Assembly (NCBI GenBank): GCA_009733575.1
Contig: ML769750.1
Location: forward strand, 1 to 62,783
Origin: Gymnopus androsaceus JB14
Taxonomy: Eukaryota; Basidiomycota; Agaricomycetes; Agaricales; Omphalotaceae
Direction: 5' to 3'
Length of the DNA: 62,783 bases
In this document: in pieces, positions 1-12,649 of the stretch
Layout: every line of letters begins with the position of its first letter
Position numbering within the stretch: the first letter of the stretch is position 1
Program-made: the position numbers and the translations under genes
The notes under the pieces: model-generated
Database searches by the model: none
Told to the model about the DNA's origin: nothing
Seen by the model: the letters and a program-made list of their open reading frames with translations, nothing else

Positions 1-404
1 CAGCATATAAGCTAGGAGGCGCAGTGACTAGCACTCACCAAGTGGTTAAGCTTGTAGAGCAGATAGAGAGAGGTAAAAGACTCGTAGAAGTTGTTGTCAT
101 TAGCAGTACTACTGGAGTCCTTATATACTGTAGTACTGTATTCGTTACATATATAGTAGTATTCTTCTAGTATGTTCTATGTACATGACCTATGATGTCG
201 TCCATAAAGCTACTTAGTAAGATACTACTGAGGCTGAGTAAGACTACCTCGGCGATGACTGATAGCGTCATATGACCGAGATGATGAGTGATATCATCAT
301 ACGTTCAACAAATATATGAAAAATTTTGGGGAAATTGCCCAAAAAATTGGCCATTCCTAAAATGTTGTGGGAAAAATCCCCAAAAATTGTATTTCAATGT
401 ATTT
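1..404. other. Non-coding, LTR-like AT-rich stretch
   Basis: No gene is visible. The first bases carry a TATA-like motif (ATATAAGCTAGG) that resembles the one in the solo LTR near 57172, followed by AT-rich sequence with short self-complementary stretches such as the GATATC-centred one near 290. It could be the end of an LTR cut by the window edge, but no terminal or target duplication can be seen. Confidence 0.25.
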
Positions 405-2365
405 CATTCATCTGAGTTCAAATTTGGTCTCAGTTTGGCTCCAAAAAGTCTAGATCTCCCAATATTAAATTGGTTGGGTTTGGCTGTCCCCGACTGTAGT
501 GAACTACTGATGCGTCGATGCGATGGTACAGTACAGCCCATCAAGCCGTATCTTGTCAGTTCCCTACCTGATCATATCGCACGTTGCTTGTCCGATGCAA
601 CTTATCTCAATCAATCCAGATGCCACCAATACAGCTCTACATGCCATTCACACTGGTGAAGAGCAGATTGGTGTTCAGAACATGTTTGAGGCAAATTTTA
701 TCAAGGATCTCAAGGGGCCGGATGGAAAGCTTTTTGTGGACCGAGGTGACAAGATTTGCCTTGCATTCTCAATGCACATGGACTTCTTCAATCCCAACTG
801 CATCACGCAACGCAGTCACTCAGTGTCATCTCCTGTGCTAATCTAGCACTTGACCCCTCCATTCAGTACCTGTCTGAATACCTGTATGTTGCCACTATCA
901 TACCTGGGCCTCACGAACCATTGAATGATGAGATGGACCATTTTGTTTGGCCAGTGGTTGAGCAGTTTGTCAAGGCATGGCAACCAGGTCTCAGAGTATC
1001 TCGGACTGCCGCCTCGGAGTCAGGAGCTGTAGTTGAAGTGGGCATCCTACTATCTGTCAATGATCTCCTGGCTGCTCGCAAAGTAGCTGGCTTTCTGGGA
1101 GTTTCATCAGGCTTCATCTGCACTGTCTGCCAATTGCGTGGAAAAACTGGCACATTCAATATGGACCATGCTCAGTGGATCCCCAGAAGTAGGGATGAAC
1201 TCCGCCACTGGTCAACAGCTTACAGAGATGTTCAAACTCTGAACCAATGAAAGTCCATTTTCAATAACTATGGTGTTCAATGGTCTTCATTCTGGCTGTT
1301 AGAATATTAGGATCCTACAAGGATGCTTGTCATAGATGCTATGCATTGTATCCTGGAAGGCATTGTTCACTACCATTGCCACCATGTTCTTTGCCTTGAT
1401 GTGTCTATGCATCAAGTCAGTGCTGATGGCTTCAAGTATGCTTTTGAATGGTTATGGATTCCATACGACCATGAAGTTACCCCTCAAGATTTCAGGTTAG
1501 ACACCCCCAAACATGTGCCCAACATTGCAAAAATCCAAGATGCACTTGGTTTTGTTATTGAAGGGGACAAGTCAATGTCACTTGATCAAGTGTGGACACA
1601 TCTCAACAATCGGGGCATCCTGAAAGCCCTAAAATTTGTTGCATGGACTTTGGAGTTATCTACTACTTTGAATGACATACATCCCACTGTATCTGTAGAA
1701 CGCACCAATAGCAAGTCCAAGAAGAAGAAGAGCCACAAGGATATGCATTTTCCCACTGGAAAACTTGCTTCCAAGAAGAGTCACTTCATTGCTTTGTTAC
1801 TGAATTGGGTGAGCACAATCTCATGCAACATGTTACAAATGAACTGACTTATTTGCGGAGGCTTAAGCAACCACATAGTTCTGTGGGTTATGTTCTCCCA
1901 ACTGGAACCCCAGAGACATTGGCTCATATTCAGAAGGTTATTCAAGACACTGTCAGACCATCCTGGGTTAATTCTGTGCCAAAGAACTTTGGCAATGCCA
2001 GTGCAGGATTGATCAAGGCAGATGAATGGCGGACGCTGAGCACAGTCTTCCTTCCCATTGCACTCATCACACTTTGGGGCAACATTGATGGTTGCACCCC
2101 TCCTGATGATGAGTCGGAATTGGGCTATTTATTGAAAGTGCTTGATCATACAATGGCTCTTTTCCAAGCGACAATTCTGGCTTGCTGCCACTTAGTGACA
2201 GCTTCCCGTGCTTTCGCTTTCAGACAGTGTATCTCTACCCAGCTGGTTCATTAGCAGTATTAAAATAAACCCCAACAAGTTCTCGGAGGCATATTTAAAT
2301 ATTTGCAACAAGTTGTCAGCACAGCTTTTACCTAGAAAAAAAATATCAATACAGAGAGAACGAGA

Positions 2366-2729
2366 GCCTGTGGGAAAAAACGGACACTTTTCCCATGCTC
2401 GTGTAGGTCACCTGCACCCAACCCTAGCCCTACCTCGCATCCTAACCCTAACCCTGATTAATATTTTAACAGTGGGGGCTTGCCCCCACACCCCATTATT
2501 ATCCTCAACCCCTAAACCCTAACCACCCTAACCCTAACCTATGTTCACTGTTTGTTTGGCACTGTTTTGATCAGGTCTCAAAGTGCTTACCCTAACAAGA
2601 CCTGACCAAAACAGTGCTTATTACTATATTTGGTCATAATACTAATTTTAGATTAGGATTAAGCGGAGGCACCACTGGAAAGAGGGAGAAAAATAAAGGG
2701 GTGTAGACCTTTCCGTTTTTTCCCACGGC
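2366..2729. mobile_element. Small TIR element inserted in the Plavaka gene
   Basis: The ends are inverted copies of GTGGGAAAAAACGGA (left 2370-2384, right 2712-2726), with weaker complementarity continuing outward. It has no coding capacity and lies between two blocks of the Plavaka transposase. Its middle holds CCCTAA-type repeats. I could not identify a target duplication, so the exact outer ends are uncertain by about 15 bp. Confidence 0.6.
2420..2540 (+). repeat. Interstitial telomere-like CCCTAA repeats
   Basis: Imperfect runs of CCCTAA/ACCCTA occur at about 2420-2455 and 2510-2540. TTAGGG is the usual fungal telomere repeat, but here the runs are degenerate and sit inside a small TIR element within a transposase gene. 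They are therefore not a chromosome end. A shorter run is seen near 46597-46610. Confidence 0.65.
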
Positions 2730-3137
2730 CCCTGGTTCCCGAGATATGGTCCCATCTTATCATACTATGGCTGCTTGTGCCATGCATATGCTAAACTGGA
2801 TGGTGTCAACTTTTCCCCTTCCAGCATGCATGCAGGCAATGCCACCATCATATATTGGGCCTCACCAGGTGCAAGGCCCATTGGAGGCCAAATCCAACAG
2901 ATAAAGAACGTGGGTCTCAACGGCACCACAGTTCAGATTCATGTGCAGCCATATGAACTCTTATTGAAGTCATTATATGACCCATTTCTTCGATATCTGC
3001 ACCTACTAGCAAAAACTTATTCATCGATGCTTGGAGAAACGGAGGATGTAATTGGTTTGGAAGATATCATTGCTCATGCTGCTCGTTTTGACTACTCTCA
3101 CAATAGGACAGTTTTAGTTAACTTATCTAGAGATTAA

Positions 3138-5149
3138 ATAATTAGTTTTTCTAATACATGAAACACGGCAGATCCCCCCATGCTTGAACAAGTCTGGAAA
3201 ACAAGTAGCTATGAAATGTCCGCAATGACGTTAAACTACAACTGTAGGAAGATGCTGGATAAAACGCAAGAGGTATATATTCTTTTCTTGTTGTTGTTGC
3301 AAAGTTGTTGATCCCTCAAACTCTCCTTTGATTAATTATAAAGCATTCGTGCAATTGAATGATGCCAGGAGCAAGGCATGCAAGTAACTCAAGGTCCATG
3401 AGATACTTGTGGATCTTGTAATCTCGAACAACTGCCTGAAATGCAAATTAAGTTCAAAAAGTTGTTTCTGTGTCTCACCAGTGACCTTTCCAATGCTGAA
3501 GGTATGCCGGTGACATTTTGGTACCCTTCAATTTGGTGTTTGACAAGCCTAATGCTTTGTTTGCCGGAACAGGTCCTCGCATGTCTCCTGTCCTCAAGGA
3601 AGCAGCTGTGTAGGTGGATACTTCAACTCTCAATCAACAAAATTTGCTGAGCAGACAATGATTTTGTTAGCCACCAAAAAGCCAAAGCTTACGTTTGGGT
3701 CTATGAAGTTCATTCATCCCTATTTTGCAACTTTTGACATCTTACTCAAGTTGAATATAGTAGGTAATTCATTCTTGAAGCTATCTTGGAATAGTTTTTA
3801 TTTACTGATAATAGCTTAGGAGGAAATTCTCAAAGTCGCTTTTGCGTGTGCATGCACCCTGAGCAGGAGAGGCTGTAGTCAGAAAGTGTGCAAGGTTGGC
3901 GCAGGACCCAGAGTTGAAGGTTTATTGGGGAGTGTGGGCTGAGTCTCATGCAGATGATGACGATGTCAAGGATTTCATTTAGATTTGGGTATCTATATCA
4001 TCAGTGAAAACTATTGGCAGTGATGACTCAATGGATAATGATGATCCACAGTAGCTTCATCCTGCCACTTCCGAGACCCAACCCAATTCTTCCACCACCC
4101 CCATTTATTCAACAAACTCTGCTCATTTTGCCCAGCATTTTTCCCAGGACAAGAACACAGGTTTATGCTATCCTTTGTATTCCTCAGATTTAGCTATGCA
4201 AATGTCAATGAAACTTCAATCAATTCATGTTACTAATGGAGAAGGACTGAAATGTCGCCCATAAGGGCTTCAGTAACTTCACCTACACAGGTTGAGAGAC
4301 CATCACTTAATGGTATCAGCGGTAGTAGGATCCAGATGGACACAAACAAAAGTCTCGAGCAAGGCTTCAGAAATTTTGCTCAAAAGACTTGTCGCATTGG
4401 TAGGATCAGGATTGGGCTTGTTGCAGCTGCAGGAGGAGTTGAACTTGATATGGCCAAAGTCAACTTTAAGATTGCCTGGATGTTATCAGCAATCTTTTGT
4501 GCAGCAGGAGATGAGGGTGAAGGAGATGTATAGGGCTATACAATTCATATATAATACCATTTACACTGAGATTCTGGGCAACAGTGTCAGTGGGTGCATT
4601 GATGATCTATCATGACAGAAGTCATTGCAACACCTGTGTACTGCCAGAACTACTATAGTGATCATGGTTGGATACGTGGAGCTTGGTTTGATCAGAGGCT
4701 TCCTTCAGCTTCATCCTGGTCCTTGAATTCTTGATCAAGATTGCTGATGGTTCCTTTTCACACCAAATGCCAATGTATGCATATTTATTTTATCTTGCTG
4801 GTGTATTGGTGAACATCACTACTGGTCTCATCTTCATTGGAGGTCTCAGTAGGGTGACTTAGTCTCTGAAGGCCCTTTGAGCTCTGCATCTAATCACCCT
4901 GTTCAACCGCATGCGCAGTCGCTCATCATATCTGGTGCAAGTCATATTTTCATTGCAGCTTTACTGGTAATTTTGTACAAGGTTCCTTATGCCATTTGGG
5001 GTCTCAGTATCTTTGCAGGCCAGTTGAACAAATGCAATGATGGCAGTGTATCTGGTTTGAACAAGTGTACGAGTATGTCACATCATCTGTCATGATGTTG
5101 GTGCAGTAGCACCTCCATCATTGGCCTTTCTGATCACATAACCTTGAGG
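3138..5149. other. No recognisable gene
   Basis: Only short frames occur here (the longest about 107 codons at 4292-4615) and none resembles a known family. Given the neighbours, it is probably decayed flank or untranslated sequence of the Plavaka and Helitron elements. Confidence 0.5.
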
Positions 5150-8110
5150 TTTACTGTTTAATCCCATGAATTACCACTTTAAAGCAGTCAGCTCAAAATT
5201 GTTTGGTGCCTACTTGCTCAACAACAGCCATGTTCAAAGGAGTAATCAGTGGACGTTCACCAAGATGATCAAGTGCGAAATGAGGGATATCAGCTGCAGG
5301 CTGGTCTCTAGCCCACATTTGCCAATCTTCCTCATTCAGGAATTGAGGATTAGGGTTCTGTAGGTCTTCATCATCATCTTCCTCTTCCTCTTACTGTTGT
5401 TGACGGTTTTCATCTTCCCAGTCACATAGAGTGTCTTGAGAATGAGAATGGCCAGCAGCCTGACACTGGGTGAATAATTCCTGCCCACTTTTCTCCATGC
5501 TGTTCTAGGTGTGAATGGTGTCAATGGAGCGGAAGGGATGATGCAGAAGAACCTTGATACAACAGTATTGGGGGAGAGTCGTGGAAAGGTGCGAACAATG
5601 ATACTCTTGGAATTTCTTCACTTTGACCAACAACCTTTCCTCCAGCTATATCTCTGCAGCATTTCATGTACAGACAGGTTTTCAGTGTCTGAAGGGTGGT
5701 TCATGTACATATATCAATATGAAATGAAAATCATGTAGAATTCTAAACAAATTCTCAAACCTTTGAAGGACCGACTTTCATCTGAGGAGTCAGCATCTTC
5801 ATTGGCCACTTCCAGTTCATGCATATCTCTGTCTGCATTGAGAGATAAGGTGGTCAAGTTGGCGGATGTACGAATGAGGGGCATTCCAAGAAAAAGGTGA
5901 GCCATTTCCTGTGTCAAGTAGCTTTGTTCACTGAGCATTCAACTTGGAAGTTTTTGGCAAGCAGATGAATCAGAACCATTATTGTTCACATTTTCTACTA
6001 CCAAAGCAAGAAGTCGGGGAAATTCAGGAGCCTGTTGTTCAGCTTTCGAACCATACTTTGCAATATAACTTGTAAAAACCATGTAAGATTTTGAATAGTC
6101 AAGAAAGGCAACCAGCTTACTTCAATGCAGCATCTTTACTTAGAATGGGCTTGAGATTGATGTTCGCCTGCCAAGCAAGAATCAACGCCGGATTATATGT
6201 GTTCATAATAGGGTCATTCTGACATGGTTCAAATTGAGGTCATTGTTTACTGTCAAGACCGATAGCTGGTGTATCTCGAAGATCCATTGGATAGTCAAAA
6301 CAGCACATCACTATTGGTTTGGTCTGGCTGGGAACCTTGTGCTTGACCTGACAGTAGCCAGGCATGTACATGTGTATTGAGGTTCATCAACAAAAACTGT
6401 TTTGGGCCCAGGAGGATCCAAGGTCACCTAGTCCTTTTAGGCAACCTGAGGCATCCTATTTGGCCCAGGAAAAAGGGTAAAACTTTGGACACCTCAGGTA
6501 GCCTAGTCATCCTATGTGTCCTGGTGCAGAAGGAAGGGTGATTCTCAGGGAGAATCAGAGGCACCTAGTCGTGTCGGAACCGAGGGTGTCTACCTGTAGA
6601 CAGGGGAGCGCAAGCATCTGCAGAACGCTAACGCCACCAGAGGAGCGTAGTGAGGGGTAAATAAGTACAAAAGGGCGCACCTAAAGTTTGAATACCACGT
6701 AACCGAACCTTTCTTGAATAAGGCTCGAGGTTATCAGTAGTTGTAGTGATACCAAACTAACGGTGTCAGTTTGATAGCAAGAAAGTTGAGGGTTGAGCGA
6801 GAAACGAGACCGGGATCAGACCTTGCTGGCTACAATGGCCAAACCACGACGATGGTGGTTGGGGGCAAAGGAAAGATAAAGATTCGTTTCTCGGTACAAA
6901 GTATAAGTACGAAAAATCTGCCTGAAACGCAAAGTAAAAGGAAGCACGTATTCTAGAGTGCCAAGAGACTTGATTTGGATAGATTCGGATTTGACACCGG
7001 GCTACCGATTAGCGTAATCCCCCAGAGTGCAATGTAGAGTCCCCCGAGCTCTAGCAACGCTTGCTCAAGGCGAGGGCACTCTGGTGTCGGACCGGGTGTC
7101 TCCTCCTCCTCTCTCCTCCTCAAGCTCCCAGTGTAGGTACAAGATATGAGTCAAATCGCAGTTGTGGTTGGTAGTATCAAGTCCGGAAAAGAAGCAACCT
7201 TGAAGATGTTGACAGGGAAGGAATTAGTGGTTGTCGTGGTAAGGGATGTAAATCGGTATTATGAAGGCACCCAAGCGCGTAACAATCACGTTGCCTGTAT
7301 TCCGCGGGTCGCGTACGTGTCCCTTCCACACTGGGAGATCTTGGGATGTTCTGGGGCATCCTGTGACATCCTGGGGCATCCTGGGGCACCCTAGGATAAA
7401 ATTTTCATCCCAGTATCTCCCAGGACACATAGGATGACTAGGATACCTGAGGTGTCCAAAGTTGGACCCTTTTTCCTGGGCCAACTAGGATGCCTCAGGT
7501 TGCCTAAGAGGACTAGGTGACCTTAGATCCTCCTGGACCCAAAACAGTTTTTTCTGATGTTGTTGGTGAGGGCTAACCATTTCTGGTGTCTTGCAGCTGC
7601 TTCATCACTGCCTGTGATATCAATTTCAGAAGGCATATGTTGATGAATTTGTCAATGAGGGTCTTTTCGGAAGGATAGACAGAAGGATCATGAGGAAGGA
7701 ATGGCATATTGGATAGATTGAGGGGATCTGGCTGAAGTGATTCAATAGAATCAGAGTCAATATCATTGTCAATCGTCTGTAAACCATCATGGTTGCCTAT
7801 GAGATCATGTTCATTGTTTTGAACATGGGTAGATGGAATTCAGATAGCTTCATTCTGCTGGCAATGATTCTCTGCAACATGATGCAAGTTGGGTGAACAG
7901 CCCATTCGCAGTTTGATGGTACTCACATAGGCACCATGACTGCACCACCTTTTTTCTGCAGCTTCAGCCTAGTCTTTTGTGTGGCAGCTATTGCATGTCT
8001 TATGGAAAGAATCTGAGCCTTTCGCAAAGTGGCAATTCCGTTTGATGCTCTTGCATTGTGTGCATTTGTGAGAGCGTCAATATGAAGCATAGCGTCTAGA
8101 GGTGGTACCG
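5150..8110 (-). pseudogene. Helitron Rep/helicase-like remnant (N-terminal half)
   Basis: Reading the minus strand from 8110 downward: a cysteine/histidine cluster (CTQCKS...HKTCNSCH, about 8050-7960), an acidic linker, then on the far side of a 1.2-kb insertion a block with HVHMPGYC and YNPALILAWQANIN (about 6370-6130), YIAKYGSKAEQQAPEF (about 6080-6000), LTQEMAHLFLGMPLIRT (about 5920-5860) and EEDWQMWARDQP near 5330-5230. These match the Helitron-like N-terminal and Rep-associated blocks of Agaricomycete Helitron proteins. Stops and frameshifts break it throughout (for example near 6125 and 6360). I saw no Walker A helicase motif downstream, so the helicase half is missing or unreadable. 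The identification is from motif memory. Confidence 0.65.
6385..7559. mobile_element. TIR element, CATCA...TGATG ends, copy 1 (long)
   Basis: Terminal inverted repeats of about 140 bp: the left starts CATCAACAAAAACTGTTTTG and the right, reversed, starts CATCAGAAAAAACTGTTTTG. Both are followed by CCTAGG/CCTGAGG-rich sequence. A TT dinucleotide flanks both sides (6383-6384 and 7560-7561). It lies inside the Helitron remnant, whose reading resumes (LTNN..NTHVH) when the element and one TT are skipped. The middle (about 6574-7330) is richer in CpG than the flanks and may be a second insertion. There is no transposase, so it is non-autonomous. Two shorter relatives lie at 19241-19606 and 26848-27204. 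Confidence 0.75.
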
Positions 8111-10421
8111 GGCCTGGGATTTTGGAACATATACAGGGATAGTGATTTATGGCACATTTCTGTCATGCAGACTGTTCTTCAAAGGATAGCAGTTTTGTTG
8201 GCAAGGACTTGGAATGCACAATGATTTGCTTCTTTTTCATCTGCTTCCCATTGACACAACTTGCAGATTTGGCCCAAGTATCGGGAACAACACAACAGGC
8301 TATGCAGATGCTGTTCGAGGGTGCGGAACAATGACTATAGTCAACATAATAAGGAGTTCAAGCTGGGATGTGTTCTACGATAGATCTAGAGTTGATTCTG
8401 CATCTGCGTTGGCTTAGGGTGCAATCAAGGTGGGCAAACATTTTGATTTGGGGAGAGAGTAGATGGTCGGTATGAAGAGATATGTGTGAAGGGCAAAAAA
8501 TGCATGAAAAGATGCAAATTTTTGCTCGCAATGAATTTTCCTGATGAAGGAAAGCTTAGTGGACAGATGGTAGGTCGTGCTTGGGTGTTGACATGATAAT
8601 GTAGATTAGGCACGCAGCTGTGCTAAGGTGCCAAATGTGTTGTCCTTCAGAAATGGGTCGACCGCAGCATCCAGTTGCTGGAGCAAACCCAAGTAAATTC
8701 TGCATCTCTATTGTGTGCCATTCTAATTTTTTTCTTCAGGGCCACAATATCAGGTTCAGCCTGAAACAACTGCTGCTCCTAAATGTGTAAAATGTACTGG
8801 CAGAGTCTCCAGCAAGTCCCTCTTTTCATCTTGATGCATTATATTTCTCACATATGATTGCTAGAACTCATCTGCTATTTGAAAGTTTTTTTTGCTCAAC
8901 CTTATAATAAACCAGGTCTGTTTGTCGAGGATCTCAGATATCCATTGCTGCTCACCTGTTGACTCTAGCATAAAGTAATTTCCTTGAAAATGGCAAATGT
9001 ACATGCTGGGAATGGTTTAGAGAAAATTCTGCATGCAATTATGTACCTGGAGTAAGGCTGTATTTCACTGTTCTAAAAAAACAAATGTACATGTTCCAGT
9101 GGCACGTGCATGCACTAAGCAGATTGCTCACAAGTTGAAGCCATACAAAGATTGGACCCAATCCAAACTGTTGGATCTTCCTGCCATTCTCAATGAATGG
9201 ATTACCATTGTTGATCTCACTAACCCTTGACAAAACCACACTCAAATTCAGCATTTAGACATCCTTGCGCGCTGTACATGCCTCCTTTGCACTACGATTG
9301 TCCCGTTGGAAGCAAGAGTAAAACAAGTGCATCAATCATTAAAACCATTGCCGAGACCAAAAGAATAGAATCCAACAGCAGCAAGCAAAATAGTCACTCA
9401 CATTTTATCAAGAATCAATATCCCCTTCTCCAAACCAACCGAACTCCCAGTTGCACTCCAATTGACAACAGTACCAGCTTCGTATATCCCACTAGCCAAT
9501 CCCTTTGTACATCAACCTCCGAGTTTGCTACATCATCTTGCTTCCATCTGCCTCATGTGTTTCTGTATGCTTTTGTGACACACATTTGAGAGAGATCAAA
9601 CCATTTGATTGTATCTGCTGCAGCAGCAGATCTTGGAACAAGAAGCACATTCCATTCAGCTTCAGTAACATTGGATTCGAGGGTACAGTACAACCATGTA
9701 GCACATTGATTATTTTCCCCGCCAAAGCTCAGTGGTGGCGCGACGTGTTCACGGTTGCATCTTCCCGGTGACGTGACGCATTCGCAGTTGCGTCTTCCTA
9801 AAGATGCGGGAGCGTTTCTTCAGTAACATTGATAGTTTGCAATTTATTTAACTTTTTTTAATGACCAAATAACTGAACGAACGCTCCCATTTCAGCAGAG
9901 TCTTATGTTATATTGAATACTTAACATTCGATATACCTTTTGTAGATTCGAAAATACAATAATTCATTTGAGTTGTTTTAGATATTAAAACATAGACATT
10001 TAGTATCACTGAACTCGATACCTCATTATTTGGTTGCCCTTTTTTTGACTTGAATCCTGGCCTGAATTAGAACTTCTCAGGTAATTTATATATTTGCACA
10101 AATAAGAATTTCTCAGTGAAACATTCAGCTCAATTAAAAACTTTCCTAAATTGTTCCGTATCAGGTCAAAATTCTGCTGAGCAGAATTTTGTAACCTTTT
10201 TGTGTGAGCAATGCTCGGAAATGGTCGGAAGGAGGGAATTTTTGAGAATTTCAATGTACTGTGAGCTGTTCATGTTGCCTTCTATGCGATGAAGACATCC
10301 GACACCCTGAGGAGTTCAGTGATGCATATATTGGATGCCAAGTATAGAAGCACCCATGCTTTTCTGGCACCAACTTCCACATGATCTCTCTTACTCCCTT
10401 CCACGTTTGAATGAGCAGTGG
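8111..10421. other. No confident gene
   Basis: Only short frames on both strands, the longest about 120 codons (9227-9589, +), with no recognised motif. AT-rich stretches (9830-10130) alternate with a small CpG-rich patch at 9725-9815. The first few hundred bases may be 5' flank of the Helitron remnant. Confidence 0.45.
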
Positions 10422-10886
10422 ATAAGATAGGCTAGGCTGAGGAGAGAAAGGTTGAGACTCAGATCTGAGTCTCGCATATATATATTAGACAAAGAATGGC
10501 TTAAGGTTTTTGGCTGGGCTTGGCCCACGTGGGTGGGTATAAAACAAACAAACACACACAAGAAGCAGGATCAAAGGCCTGAGTTGACCGTACAGGGTAC
10601 AGGCCACTGAAAACAGGGTGGGAGGGTGGGAGAGCTGAAAATGCGTTGTACGCGCAAGACGTATGGGTTGAGAGTTTGAGAACAAGTGGTGAGCGTCTAA
10701 TAGACACAGGGTGAGAAGTCCCAACACCCGGGTGCCTATCTTATCCTCTGATAAGCCTGCCTTTGCCAGGCTTATCCCGGAATAAGATAGGCTAGGCTGA
10801 GAAGAGAAAGGTTGAGACTCAGATCTGAGTCTCACATATATATATTAGACAAAGAATGGCTTAAGGTTTTTGGCTGGGCTTGGCCC
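10422..10886 (-). repeat. B2-A2-B1 split direct repeats of a Ngaro/PAT-like retroelement
   Basis: Two direct copies of a 105-bp sequence (10422-10526 and 10782-10886, about two differences) enclose a segment that includes 10630-10746. That 117-bp segment is a copy of the sequence just upstream of the first ORF at 23653-23769. On the minus strand the order after the recombinase gene is B1 (10886-10782), A2, B2 (10526-10422). This is the split direct repeat plan known for PAT and Ngaro elements, which recombine a circular intermediate with a tyrosine recombinase. Confidence 0.7.
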
Positions 10887-11052
10887 GCACTCCCACCCGT
10901 ATATGGCAAGAGATGCGGCACACCCAACCAGAGCCGAGGCTCCAAACAGAAGCGGATCTTGCCCAAAACCCCACCAGAGTCAAGGCAATGTTACCAAGAA
11001 ATATTTTTAGTATTAATACATGTTAATCAGTATTTGGACAACAAGAAATAAG

Positions 11053-12301
11053 CTAATCGTCAAGAGACAATATTTCGGAGCCAGTAATACATGTGTTAAG
11101 TAGTGAATCTGAGATTTTAAAAGCTTTTTGGAAAGCAGCAATGGTTTTGCGTAAAGTATCGATCTCGTTCTGATTATAAGCTTTGGAGATGTAAATGGGG
11201 ATAACTTCTTCTAAACGGCGCCAATATAGCAAGAATGCGAGTGAGGTCCATCCTCTGGTAGCAGCGACAACCTCGGGTTTGACTCCGGCGAGTAAAAGTG
11301 CAATGGCTCCACCAATACGGAAACTATGGCCCAATACGTGTTTCATTGTGGCCTTTTCCCAAATGTCATAGCAAAATGCCAGAAAGACGTTTTTCACCAT
11401 GTGCCTGGGTTGGCCTTTTTTGTCTACGTAGCCAAATAGCGAGTACCCTTCCGGGACACCAGCGTTGACCCTGTGATGTTGCTCAAGGGCTGTAACGCCA
11501 CAGAGCTCGTTGGGGCGGCCAGTAACTACCACGTTGGTGCCTTCCTCTTTGGTGGTCTTTGTCCAAGGTATCCTGAAATTAGCTGATTTTGCTGCATTGC
11601 AATGCTGTTGGTAACGGAGGTCTGCAGAGCAGTGGGAAACATGGTATTTTGTAGAGAATTTGGAAGTGGAAGGGATTATAATTTCACCTATAAGTAAGTT
11701 GGAGTTAATATTAACAAAATCGGAGTAAAAGTCAAGTACCTAGGCGGTGACAAGACCAAAAGGCTGTCAGAGCACATGCCCATATTGTGCAATGGAAGGG
11801 AATTTTAAAGTTGAGAGTGCAGCATAGCGCAAACAAATGTGCCACTGTAATAGGGTGTCAAGGGCATCTCTTGTGAGCAGCACCTTCCACGTTGGCGCCC
11901 CAATGAGCAAAACGAATTCTGCGAGAGTCAGCTGGCCAAGTGGCACCTTTGAGTTCGTGCCAGGCACGTAGACCTGCAAGCCAATTCTTGACCGTTCCAC
12001 TGGAAACTTTTTCCATGTGGAAGCCCATGAAGCCAATAATCAGTACATCGGATGCGGGCATTTGATCAACTTTGGGGATCTTCATAAAGTCACAATATTG
12101 GGACCAGCGAAGGAGTCCTGCGGCGTAAGTAGTCATAGTTGAAGGAGCTAGACCGGCAAGCATTACTGCATTGCCCGCTTTTATAACCTCCTCGGGGTAT
12201 TTGGCAAGCTCCTTGGATTTCTTCTCCAGCAAAAAGGGGGTCTCCCAGGATGCGAGTCGCTCTGCCGCTCTGACTCTCGGTCGTAGGGAATTGCTAGCCA
12301 A
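11053..12301 (-). pseudogene. Tyrosine recombinase of a Ngaro/DIRS-type retroelement
   Basis: Tyrosine recombinases cut and rejoin DNA through a tyrosine and insert DIRS-type elements. Visible here: N-terminal SAM-like domain (LAPSTMTTYAAGLLRWSQYC, then SSGTVKNWLAGLRAWHELKG), first catalytic Arg in FWSCHRLG (near 11745), HxxR in GHSFRIGG (near 11315) and the Tyr in FLLYWRRLEE (near 11225). One in-frame TGA (11858-11860) interrupts it where Arg is expected. A likely 52-bp intron (11739-11688, GT..AG) joins HRLG to EIIIP. Otherwise the frame is open, so decay is slight. An RNase H domain lies upstream on the same strand, which argues against a Crypton. Confidence 0.8.
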
Positions 12302-12649
12302 TTCTCGTCCCTTGTGTGGTTTCCTTGGTGCTGCGGTAGGGGAAGCTTGGGCTGTGCTAGTCGGAGGAGGGGTTGAGTGGAAAAGGGAGAATGAGGATGT
12401 TGGGTGGAGTAGGGATTGGTCTTGCGGGGTTTCAATCTTGGTTTCGAGGATGTGGGCGTAGAAGAGAAGAGGGTCAAAGGTGGGTAATTAGAATTATGGT
12501 AATATTTTGAATTATTTTGCCGGGAATTTGAGGTCATCAGTGCGCGCGGAAAATTGACTCCTCTGCCAGGACGTACTGGCGTATTAGGGAGGGTTGTACT
12601 GCAGAAGATTAGAACATGTAGCAATTAGGATGAATACAACTGTATTCAC

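Larger units (their letters stand above)
410..3137 (+). pseudogene. Plavaka-type (CACTA superfamily) transposase, decayed
   Basis: This is the remnant of a DDE transposase of the Plavaka group, CACTA elements common in mushroom fungi. Recognisable blocks in order: 600-840 (N-terminal part ending in FFNPN), 840-1250 (LSEYLYVATIIPGPHEP, then the LAARKVAGF and CTVCQLRG zinc-knuckle-like segment), 1323-1847 (VIDAMHCILEGIVHYH, which carries a catalytic-type D), 1805-2254 (ADEWRTLSTVFLPIALITLWG) and 2775-3137, whose end NLSRD is the usual C-terminus of the family. The frame changes at about 840, 1250, 1800 and 2260, and a small TIR element splits it at 2366-2729. No single open frame remains, so it is inactive. 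Family assignment rests on remembered conserved blocks; a profile search would settle it. Confidence 0.8.

Noticed and set aside
2420..2540. Chromosome end or telomere
   Set aside because: The CCCTAA runs are short, degenerate and internal to a transposon; coding remnants continue on both sides.
11053..12301. Crypton-type DNA transposon
   Set aside because: The tyrosine recombinase alone would allow it, but an RNase H domain lies just upstream on the same strand and split direct repeats lie downstream, as in Ngaro/PAT retroelements.
12171..12624. Frames of 96 and 147 codons over the recombinase 5' region
   Set aside because: They overlap the recombinase N-terminus in other frames and have Ser/Pro-rich sequence without motif or context.
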